From the NCBI GenBank assembly GCA_019242065.1, contig JAFAWJ010000953.1, positions 1 through 6,241 on the forward strand: 6,241 nucleotides of DNA, in the 5' to 3' direction. Source of the DNA: Chloroflexota bacterium (GTDB lineage: Bacteria > Chloroflexota > UBA6077 > CF-72). Position 1 is the stretch's first letter; each line of letters begins with the position of its first letter. This document shows, in pieces, positions 1 to 5,166 of this stretch. Position numbers and translations under genes: made by a program. The notes beneath the pieces were generated by a model that saw only the letters and a program-made list of their open reading frames with translations, did not search any database and had not been told where the DNA came from.

Positions 1-1
1 C

Positions 2-1864
2 AGCATCTACGGCGAGTACTACCGCTGTGGGCACCGCGCCGACCTGCTGGAGAGCCTGCTGCGCTCGCTGCCGGGCGAGTCGGTTCGCGCCCAGAGCCGC
101 GTGGTCGCGCTCGAGGAGACCGATCACGACGTGGCCGTGGAGCTCGAAACCGGGGAGGTGATCCGCGGTGACCTGCTCATCGGGGCGGATGGGTTGAACT
201 CGCGCGTGCGCACGCTGCTGTTCGGCGAGCAGGAGGCGCGCTTCACGGGCACCGTCGTCTGGCGCGGGCTTATGCCGCGCGCGAAGGTATCGGCGGACTA
301 TTCCGAGCACATTCTGTCGTGGCTGGGTCCGCGCCGCCACGTGCTGGTCTATCCGCTGCGACACGCGGCGCATCCACAGAGCGTATTCTCGCTCAGCGCG
401 TTCGTGCCGGCCGACGAGGTGCATCGTGAGTCGTGGACCGCCTCGGGTGACATCGACGACCTGCGCGAGTCGCTGGAGGGCGCGTGTCCGGCTATCGGCG
501 AGATGCTCGACGTCCTGGAAGATGCGCTGATTACAGGCATCTACTTTCGCGATCCGGTCGAGCGCTGGGGCACCGAGCGGGCCGTGCTCCTGGGGGACGC
601 CGCGCATCCTGCACCGCCGAACGCCGGGCAGGGGGCCGGGATGGCGCTCGAAGACGCGGTGATGCTCTCGGTTTGCCTGGAGCGACACGGGCCGGGGAAC
701 ACGCGTGCGGCGCTGGCGGAGTACGTCTATCGACGGCGTCGGCGTACGACGCGCATGCTGGAGGCATCGCGGGTGAGCCTGCGCAATAGCCAGACGAGCG
801 ATCCCGCGCAGGTGCGAGCGCGCAACGGCTACTACCGCGGACTGCGGCGACTGAACCCGGTGGCCGCGCCGATGGCGGAGTGGCTGCTGGGACACGATCC
901 GGTACGGGCTGCGCAGCAGACCAGCGACGAGTTCGAGGCGGCGCAGATGCCGCCGGCGAACCCGATGCGGCGACCCGAGGCACAGCGCGCGTACGCGGTG
1001 TGGCAGGGCGCGCTCAGCCTGGAGGATCGTTCGAGCGGCTGGCTGGGGGAACGGACGGGCTACGACCGGTTTTTACGGCGCGAGCTGCCGGCTCCGGCTG
1101 ACCTGCGGAGCGAGGTTGTGGACTGTGACGGCGTGCGCGCTGTCCGCGTGGGGGTATATGAGCGGAGTCCCGAAACGCCGATCGTGGTGCACCTGCACGG
1201 CGGCGGCTACGTGATGGGCTCGGCCGACGCGTCGCTCGAGCTTGCGGGACGCCTGGCCGCGGCGATTGGCGGCTGGGCGCTGGTGCCCGACTATCGTCTG
1301 GCGCCGGAGGAGCCGTTTCCGGCGGCGCTGGACGATGTGCTCGCTTGCTACCGATGGGTGGTGGCCGCGTTCCCGTCGGCGCCCGTGTATGTGTTCGGCG
1401 AGTGCGCCGGTGGCGGCCTCGCGCTGGCACTCTGTTTGGACCTGCGGGGATCGGGAGAACGTATGCCAGACGCGGTGCACGTCGTGTCGCCGTTTGTGGA
1501 CCTCGGCGTGCGGGAGGAGCTGCTCAATCTGCAGACGCGGCGCGATCCGTGGCTGAACCGAGTCATGCTGACGCAGCTCGCCGCCTGCTACGTGCAGGAC
1601 GCCGACCTGGTGGATCCGCGGCTGTCGCCGATCGACGCCGATCTGCGTGGGCTGCCACCGCTGCTGATTCACGCCGCCGCCGACGAAGCGCTGTGCCCGA
1701 GTGCGCGCGCGCTGGCGGAGCGGGCAACGAGCGCGGGCGTACGGTGTGAGCTGGACATCGTTGAGGACAGCGTGCACTCGTTCGTGCTCTTTCCGTTCCT
1801 GCCAGAGACTGAGAAGGCACTGCGTTCGTTCTCCAAGTTGTCTCTGGCCGGAGCCCGCTCATGA
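2..1864 (+). CDS. FAD-dependent monooxygenase fused to alpha/beta hydrolase (5' end missing)
   Basis: The reading frame is open at the left edge and gives 620 visible residues before TGA. The N-terminal FAD dinucleotide fold lies outside the window. Seen, numbering visible residues: an HRADLL segment near 11-16, the flavoprotein hydroxylase motif GADG at 61-64, and the FAD-ribityl motif GDAAHP at 198-203 followed by an N-A-G-Q-G-A-G-M-A-L-E-D stretch. These are hallmarks of PHBH/salicylate-hydroxylase-type enzymes that use NAD(P)H and O2. After a linker (about 300-370) a hormone-sensitive-lipase-family hydrolase follows, with oxyanion motif HGGG at 399-402, nucleophile elbow G-E-C-A-G-G at 466-471, acid candidate Asp561 and base candidate His592. 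The elbow carries Cys468 where the family normally has Ser. No stop separates the halves, so this is a genuine single frame. Inference: a cytoplasmic oxygenation-plus-hydrolysis catabolic enzyme, substrate unknown. The small downstream gene is 27 bases away and probably co-transcribed. Confidence 0.9.
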   Translation, partial: SIYGEYYRCGHRADLLESLLRSLPGESVRAQSRVVALEETDHDVAVELETGEVIRGDLLIGADGLNSRVRTLLFGEQEARFTGTVVWRGLMPRAKVSADYSEHILSWLGPRRHVLVYPLRHAAHPQSVFSLSAFVPADEVHRESWTASGDIDDLRESLEGACPAIGEMLDVLEDALITGIYFRDPVERWGTERAVLLGDAAHPAPPNAGQGAGMALEDAVMLSVCLERHGPGNTRAALAEYVYRRRRRTTRMLEASRVSLRNSQTSDPAQVRARNGYYRGLRRLNPVAAPMAEWLLGHDPVRAAQQTSDEFEAAQMPPANPMRRPEAQRAYAVWQGALSLEDRSSGWLGERTGYDRFLRRELPAPADLRSEVVDCDGVRAVRVGVYERSPETPIVVHLHGGGYVMGSADASLELAGRLAAAIGGWALVPDYRLAPEEPFPAALDDVLACYRWVVAAFPSAPVYVFGECAGGGLALALCLDLRGSGERMPDAVHVVSPFVDLGVREELLNLQTRRDPWLNRVMLTQLAACYVQDADLVDPRLSPIDADLRGLPPLLIHAAADEALCPSARALAERATSAGVRCELDIVEDSVHSFVLFPFLPETEKALRSFSKLSLAGARS

Positions 1865-1876
1865 GCGGGGTCGTTT

Positions 1877-1884
1877 GGAGGGAG
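1877..1884 (+). promoter_or_regulatory. Strong Shine-Dalgarno for the downstream small gene
   Basis: GGAGGGAG lies seven bases before the ATG at 1892. This is close to ideal strength and spacing, so it fixes the start of the small broken gene. It sits in the 27-base gap after the monooxygenase-hydrolase stop, consistent with an operon. Confidence 0.7.
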
Positions 1885-1891
1885 TCCGCGC

Positions 1892-2292
1892 ATGCGTCGC
1901 CGACAGCCCACCTATAGCCAGGCGCAAACTGTCGCCGCGGCGGAAGTCGGCACCGACGCGGCCAGTGGCGCCCCGTTGCTGGCGCAGGTCAATTACGGGC
2001 CGTACGCCGAGGGACGCAGGTTGCCCTGGAGCAGATTGCCGCGCGGCCCACGGTGACGTCCGGGTCGTACGAGGTGCGGGTCCTGCGCTGTGCCGCCATC
2101 TACCTGATGGCGTTCTGGGTCAAGGCCGACGCGGATGGCGCCGACAGCGTGTATCCGATGGCGCCGACGCCTAAAGGGGTGCAGGCCAGCCGCGAGTACA
2201 GCGAAGCGGACTTCATGAATGCGATCCGTCCGCTGGCGCAGCGGCGCGCCGAAGCGCGCGGTCAAACGAACTCACCCCTACGTTCCCTTTAG
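1892..2292 (+). pseudogene. Hypothetical protein gene interrupted by an apparent -1 frameshift
   Basis: Translation from ATG 1892 gives a protein-like stretch ending in L-A-Q-V-N-Y-G-P-Y-A-E at residue 40 (codon 2009-2011). It then becomes Arg-rich and stops at TGA 2054-2056. The frame one base back is sensible from 2011 onwards: it reads G-T-Q-V-A-L-E-Q-I-A-A-R-P-T, then about 80 residues containing Y-E-V-R-V-L-R and A-I-Y-L-M-A-F-W-V-K, to TAG at 2290-2292. One extra G in the GAGGGA run at 2009-2014 would give one continuous 133-residue protein, so either a base was lost or the run was misread. I do not recognise the family, and the protein shows no signal peptide or obvious metal site. The last 15 bases overlap the end of the convergent oxidoreductase gene. 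An alternative is two separate short ORFs starting at 1892 and at GTG 2053, but the second has no ribosome-binding site. Confidence 0.6.
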
Positions 2293-3234
2293 TCGCGCCA
2301 CCACGGGCGCGAACGCCTCCATGCCGCTGCCGCCGATGATCCGATAGCTGAGGCCGAGTTCATCGCGCTGCTGCTGGAGGCGTTCCACCAGCGCCTCGAC
2401 TGAGCCTGCCAGGGTGGCTGGAATCGTCGCGGCGACGTCCGGTGAGGTGTTGTATTCGGCGGCGAATGCGTCCATGACGTCGGAGAGGTCGGTGGCGTCG
2501 GTGACCACCGGGCGGATGCTGAAGGTGGCCAGCTCGAGGTCGTCGAAGCGGTCACCGGCCGCCTCACGCACCAGCTCGAGCATGCCGGCGACCGTCAGCC
2601 CGAAGCCGATCGAACCAGTCGCGGTCCGGCCGGTGGTTGGCGGGCGGGGGGCGAAATTGATGATGTCGGCGTAGCGCGCCGCAACGCTCAGGAGCCGCGG
2701 ACCGGCGCCGGCGACCATGATCGGCAGGCCGGGCTTTTGCACCGGACGTGGCAGGGCCACCAGCTTTTCTACCTGAAAATACTTGCCGCTGAAGCTGACT
2801 GGCTGCTCGCTGGTCAGAAAGGCGCGCAGTATGTGCAGGGCCTCGCCGAGGCGTTGTACGCGGACGCCGGGTGAGTCGACGCGAATACCCACCTGGTCGT
2901 AATCCGCGGCGAAGTCGCTGCCGGCCGGCCAGCCGACGCCGATGCCCAGCTCGAAGCGGCCGGCGGTCAAGACGTCGATGGTGGCGGCTTCTTTGGCCAG
3001 CACCGCTGGATTCCGGAAGTCGACCGCCAGGACGTTGGGACTGATGCGCAGGGTGGTGGTGGCGTTGGCGGCCGACAGCAGCGCCGGCAGGGGCGAGACG
3101 TTGGCGCCCATGTGGTCGCCCATGAGCAGGACGTCGTAGCCGAGGGCTTCGGCGCGGCGGGCGGTGTCCTGCCACTCGGCGGCGGTGCCGGTCAGCCGGG
3201 GGGAGACGCCAAAACGAAACGGTCGAAGAGACAT
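2278..3234 (-). CDS. LLM-class F420-dependent oxidoreductase (TIGR03621-like)
   Basis: The 318-residue protein is a single-domain TIM-barrel of the bacterial luciferase-like monooxygenase superfamily. Members of this subgroup use coenzyme F420 (some use FMN) for hydride-transfer oxidation or reduction of varied substrates in the cytoplasm. Seen: N-terminal strand R-F-G-V-S (residues 6-10), E-A-L-G-Y-D-V-L-L-M-G-D-H near 29-41, the strand A-G-R-F-E-L-G-I-G-V-G-W near 91-102 that follows the cofactor-binding region, K-P-G-L-P-I-M-V-A-G-A-G near 167-178, and A-A-R-Y-A-D-I-I-N near 185-193. Length and motif order match the TIGR03621 family as I remember it, and the substrate is unknown. ATG 3234 is preceded by no clear Shine-Dalgarno. 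The upstream LysR frame runs 43 bases into this gene, so coupling is plausible. The 3' end overlaps the convergent small gene by 15 bases. Confidence 0.92.
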   Translation of the reverse strand: MSLRPFRFGVSPRLTGTAAEWQDTARRAEALGYDVLLMGDHMGANVSPLPALLSAANATTTLRISPNVLAVDFRNPAVLAKEAATIDVLTAGRFELGIGVGWPAGSDFAADYDQVGIRVDSPGVRVQRLGEALHILRAFLTSEQPVSFSGKYFQVEKLVALPRPVQKPGLPIMVAGAGPRLLSVAARYADIINFAPRPPTTGRTATGSIGFGLTVAGMLELVREAAGDRFDDLELATFSIRPVVTDATDLSDVMDAFAAEYNTSPDVAATIPATLAGSVEALVERLQQQRDELGLSYRIIGGSGMEAFAPVVARLKGT

Positions 3235-4271
3235 GTAGTAATTTTGGTGGGATCCCGCGCATGCGCGAGATCCCCCGCGTACGTGCTGTCCGCGACTGGC
3301 AAGTGGCTGCGGTCCTGCGGGGAGGGATTGAGCGCGTACCGCGCGCAGCAGCGGACGGCTTCCTCGGCGAAGGCGGCGGCGGCGGGGGATCGGTAGCGGT
3401 CGCGGTGCCAGATCAGGCAGATCACCCGCGGCGGAAAATCGGCCGGTAGCTCCAGCACCCGTACGCGCTCGTCGCGCTCGTCGATGGCCAGCCGCGGCAT
3501 CAGCGCAATGCCCAGTCCGGCACCGACCATGCCCTGGACCGCGCCATTGTTGTCGGATCGAAAGACCACCTCAGGCTGCTGGCCGCGCCGCCGCAGCTCG
3601 TTTTCCACGGAGACGGCGGTGCGACACGAGTCGAAATTCACCAATGGCAGATCGATCAGCACCTCCAGCGGCACTGGCCCATCGCCCAGGCGCGCGGCCA
3701 GCGGCCAAGAGCTCGGCAGCAGCACCCGGTACGGATCCCGCAACAGCTCCTGCACGGCGAAGGGTCCGTCAGGCACGGGCGACATCGCAAATGCCAGGTC
3801 GAGTCGGCCCTCCTCGATGGCGGCCACCAGCGCGTGATCGGCGTCGGCCTCGAACGGCCTGACGCGCACACCGGGCCAGCTGCGCAGGAACGCGCGGAGC
3901 AGCTCCGGCAGAATGCGGGTCCCGACGCTCTGGAACACGCCAACGCGGACCTCGCCCACGGTGCCCGCCGTATAGGCCGCAAAGTCGGCCTCGGCGGTGT
4001 GCAGGCGGGCAATGATGGCTTCGGCGTGGCGCAGCAGGAGGTTGCCGGCTTCGGTCAGCTCGACGACGCTGGAACCACGTGTCCGCTCGACCAGCCGCTG
4101 CCCGACGAGCTGCTCGAGGGCGGCGATCTGCTGGCTCACCGACGACTGGGTGTAACCGAGTTGCTCCGCGGCGCGGCCGAAGGCGCCTGTCTGAGCGACG
4201 GCGTGCAAAGCCGCCAAGTGGCGCAGCTCGATCTGGGACCAAACATTAGCTTGCACGATTACTTCAATCAT
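3192..4271 (-). CDS. LysR-family transcriptional regulator with extended C-terminal tail
   Basis: The frame encodes 359 residues. The N-terminal winged helix-turn-helix occupies about residues 14-75, with L-R-H-L-A-A-L-H-A-V-A, G-A-F-G-R-A-A-E-Q-L and S-S-V-S-Q-Q-I-A-A-L-E. The linker helix follows, and the periplasmic-binding-like effector domain spans about 105-305 (V-G-E-V-R-V-G-V-F, G-R-L-D-L-A-F-A-M, G-A-G-L-G-I-A-L-M-P). LysR proteins normally have about 300 residues. The extra 47 or so (about 313-359) cross a palindrome and overlap the next gene, so they may be read-through rather than selected sequence. The start is uncertain. ATG 4271 lies inside a TATGAT -10-like sequence, and GTG 4256 would give 354 residues with the same domain. 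The likely target is the downstream oxidoreductase, its own promoter, or the divergent small gene 45 bases away. The effector is unknown. Confidence 0.93.
   Translation of the reverse strand: MIEVIVQANVWSQIELRHLAALHAVAQTGAFGRAAEQLGYTQSSVSQQIAALEQLVGQRLVERTRGSSVVELTEAGNLLLRHAEAIIARLHTAEADFAAYTAGTVGEVRVGVFQSVGTRILPELLRAFLRSWPGVRVRPFEADADHALVAAIEEGRLDLAFAMSPVPDGPFAVQELLRDPYRVLLPSSWPLAARLGDGPVPLEVLIDLPLVNFDSCRTAVSVENELRRRGQQPEVVFRSDNNGAVQGMVGAGLGIALMPRLAIDERDERVRVLELPADFPPRVICLIWHRDRYRSPAAAAFAEEAVRCCARYALNPSPQDRSHLPVADSTYAGDLAHARDPTKITTCLFDRFVLASPPG
3249..3274. promoter_or_regulatory. 26-bp imperfect palindrome upstream of the oxidoreductase
   Basis: The arms GGGATCCCGCGC and GCGCGAGATCCC flank a central AT and pair at 11 of 12 positions. 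The element ends 14 bases before the oxidoreductase ATG (3234) and lies inside the tail of the LysR frame. No T-run follows on either strand, so a terminator is unlikely. An operator or an mRNA hairpin affecting initiation are the alternatives. Confidence 0.4.
3285..3300 (-). repeat. 16-base repeat, copy 1
   Basis: GCTGTCCGCGACTGGC (+ strand) is identical to 4857-4872. This copy lies in the codons of the LysR tail. Ten bases separate it from the 26-bp palindrome at 3249-3274, echoing the arrangement at copy 2. Confidence 0.4.
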
Positions 4272-4272
4272 A
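4267..4272 (-). promoter_or_regulatory. Putative -10 element of the LysR gene
   Basis: The minus strand reads TATGAT, five of six matches to TATAAT, ten bases before GTG 4256. It contains the ATG at 4271. If it is active, the transcript would begin near GTG 4256 and the ATG could not be used from this promoter. No convincing -35 box is seen. Confidence 0.35.
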
Positions 4273-4300
4273 CCTCATGGTTGGACTGATCAGCGCGGGC

Positions 4301-4307
4301 GAGGGAG
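4301..4307 (+). promoter_or_regulatory. Shine-Dalgarno of the 45-residue ORF
   Basis: GAGGGAG is followed by nine bases and then ATG 4317. This good site supports the short frame as a real gene. Confidence 0.55.
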
Positions 4308-4316
4308 ACTGGGCGC

Positions 4317-4454
4317 ATGGAACTGCTCGTGCTGGTGCTCGCGGCGATCGTGCTGGACGTTCTCGCGCTGCGCTACGGGGTCGACTCGCGGAACCTGGAT
4401 ACGCGGCGGAGGGAGCCGTACCTGGTGGGTGGCTGGTTCGACGCGAATAGTTGA
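4317..4454 (+). CDS. Small single-span membrane protein, 45 residues
   Basis: ATG 4317 to TGA 4454. Residues 1-18 (M-E-L-L-V-L-V-L-A-A-I-V-L-D-V-L-A-L) form one hydrophobic helix. An Arg-rich polar tail follows, with R-Y-G-V-D-S-R and T-R-R-R-E, and a short aromatic end (G-G-W-F-D). By the positive-inside rule the tail should face the cytoplasm. The function is not known to me. The R-Y-G-V-D-S-R segment after a hydrophobic helix is reminiscent of small proteins in Chloroflexota genomes, but that is memory, not a search. It is divergent from the LysR gene across 45 bases, so it might be controlled by that regulator. A bulged hairpin begins a few bases after the stop. The good Shine-Dalgarno makes a chance ORF less likely. 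Confidence 0.6.
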   Translation: MELLVLVLAAIVLDVLALRYGVDSRNLDTRRREPYLVGGWFDANS

Positions 4455-4457
4455 CGT

Positions 4458-4495
4458 AAGTACGACCCATTGAAAGGCGTTCTTTCGGTCGTCTT
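4458..4495 (+). terminator. Bulged hairpin after the 45-residue ORF, possible terminator
   Basis: Nested complementary pieces are AAG/CTT (4458-4460 with 4493-4495), ACGACC/GGTCGT (4462-4467 with 4487-4492) and GAAAG/CTTTC (4472-4476 with 4482-4486), around a GCGTT loop. One side has bulges of one and four bases. That is 14 pairs beginning three bases after the stop codon. There is only a weak CTTTC tail instead of a U-run, so a processing or regulatory hairpin is the alternative. Confidence 0.4.
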
Positions 4496-4554
4496 TCAGG
4501 TCCGCGTCGCTTGATTTCAGCGGCTGGTGAGCGGCTGACGGCCAGGCTGTGGAT

Positions 4555-4809
4555 ATGTACGGTTTCGTTCCACAACAAGCCACCTGCCCGCGATGTGGCA
4601 TTCAGCGCACGGTTCGCATGGGACTTTCGGGCATCTCGATCTGCATGAATTGTCGGACTCGCTGGGGCGCGCGGTCGAACACTCCCGACGCGTCCGACGG
4701 GGAGCAGTATGCGTTCACTCCAGTGGAGTTGGAGCGACTGGAGATCTACCGGCGCGCCGTCGCGGCCCGTTTTTACACTGATTCGGTTTCGCTGGTTTCT
4801 AAGGAATAG
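4555..4809 (+). CDS. Small zinc-ribbon protein
   Basis: Starting at ATG 4555 the product has 84 residues. Two CxxC knuckles, C-P-R-C at residues 11-14 and C-M-N-C at 30-33, are 15 residues apart and should bind one Zn ion as a zinc ribbon. A polar linker then leads to a helical C-terminal part, F-T-P-V-E-L-E-R-L-E-I-Y-R-R-A-V-A-A-R-F-Y-T-D. The F-T-x-x-E-L-x-R-L-x-x-Y-R pattern looks like a conserved domain, but I cannot name it. No signal peptide or membrane span is present. Possible roles are nucleic-acid or protein binding, both inferred from the fold only. GTG 4549 is an in-frame alternative, but the AGG at 4544-4546 is eight bases from the ATG and only two from the GTG. The gap before the gene holds the hairpin described at 4458-4495. 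Confidence 0.8.
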   Translation: MYGFVPQQATCPRCGIQRTVRMGLSGISICMNCRTRWGARSNTPDASDGEQYAFTPVELERLEIYRRAVAARFYTDSVSLVSKE

Positions 4810-4835
4810 GCGCGTGGGAGTCGCACCGTTTCGAC

Positions 4836-4845
4836 GGGCGCGCCC
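4836..4845. repeat. 10-bp palindrome GGGCGCGCCC, left copy
   Basis: A perfect 10-bp palindrome containing an AscI-type core. With its neighbours it forms GACGGGCGCGCCCT (4833-4846), which recurs inverted at 5145-5158, so the two copies flank the 60-residue membrane protein gene. Confidence 0.35.
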
Positions 4846-4856
4846 TCTGCGAGCAG

Positions 4857-4872
4857 GCTGTCCGCGACTGGC
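4857..4872 (-). repeat. 16-base repeat, copy 2
   Basis: Identical to 3285-3300. It lies in the 154-base gap between the zinc-ribbon gene and the two-span membrane protein gene, 11 bases from the palindrome at 4836-4845. I see no gene in the rest of that gap. Confidence 0.4.
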
Positions 4873-4941
4873 GGCTTGAACATGCCAGGACACGAATGTC
4901 ATTTGGGACAACTATCGAGTTGCTCAGGCGAAACTCACCTT

Positions 4942-4947
4942 TAGATT
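4942..4947 (+). promoter_or_regulatory. Weak putative -10 for the two-span membrane protein
   Basis: TAGATT (4 of 6 to TATAAT) follows TTGCTC at 4920-4925 (3 of 6 to TTGACA) with a 16-base spacer. It lies 10 bases before GTG 4958 and 16 before ATG 4964. No Shine-Dalgarno is visible, which would suit a very short or absent leader. Confidence 0.3.
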
Positions 4948-4963
4948 AGTAGCCTGCGTGGTC

Positions 4964-5146
4964 ATGGATGTATTTGCAGTCGCGGCCGTCACGGGTGTGG
5001 CGTGTCTGGCAATGGCGGGCGTGGTCGCCTTGACGCGACCCATCGAGCGGTGGCGGACGATCGCCATGCGGCTCACCACGCTCGGCGGCATCTTGATTGT
5101 CGTGGGGCTGATTCTCTGGGTGATCCAGGGCAATCTCATCAGGTAA
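4964..5146 (+). CDS. Small two-span membrane protein, 60 residues
   Basis: From ATG 4964 (in-frame GTG 4958 is an alternative giving 62 residues). Two hydrophobic helices are clear: about residues 2-24 (V-F-A-V-A-A-V-T-G-V-A and M-A-G-V-V-A-L) and about 38-56 (L-G-G-I-L-I-V-V-G-L-I-L-W-V-I). The loop between them, R-P-I-E-R-W-R-T-I-A-M-R, is strongly basic and should face the cytoplasm, placing both termini outside. The function is unknown. The downstream aldolase gene is convergent, its stop codon 20 bases beyond this stop. The gene is bracketed by two copies of a 10-bp palindrome. Typical bacterial membrane-protein composition and the clean two-helix pattern argue against a chance frame. 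Confidence 0.7.
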   Translation: MDVFAVAAVTGVACLAMAGVVALTRPIERWRTIAMRLTTLGGILIVVGLILWVIQGNLIR

Positions 5147-5156
5147 GGGCGCGCCC
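5147..5156. repeat. 10-bp palindrome GGGCGCGCCC, right copy
   Basis: It directly follows the TAA of the two-span membrane protein gene, in the 20-base convergent gap before the aldolase stop. It matches 4836-4845, with the extended GACGGGCGCGCCCT on the minus strand. Confidence 0.35.
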
Positions 5157-5166
5157 GTCAGTGGCG

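Noticed and set aside
1073..1777. A 234-codon minus-strand frame inside the hydrolase domain
   Set aside because: It is a composition shadow of the + strand gene, rich in Arg, His and Gln, and lacks domain features.
2005..2020. Programmed -1 ribosomal frameshift in the small hypothetical gene
   Set aside because: There is no X-XXY-YYZ slippery heptamer and no evident stimulatory hairpin just downstream. A lost or misread G in a GGG run is simpler.
3235..3300. Riboswitch or T-box leader before the oxidoreductase
   Set aside because: Apart from one palindrome I see no conserved riboswitch core or T-box sequence, and the region lies within an open LysR frame.
4264..4911. A 215-codon open frame on the minus strand across the small-gene zone
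   Set aside because: It is antisense to two better-supported small genes, Arg/Pro/Ser-rich, and has no recognisable motif. Long empty frames are expected at this G+C content.
5147..5166. Bidirectional terminator between the convergent membrane-protein and aldolase genes
   Set aside because: The GGGCGCGCCC palindrome can form only a three-pair stem with a four-base loop, and no T-run follows on either strand.
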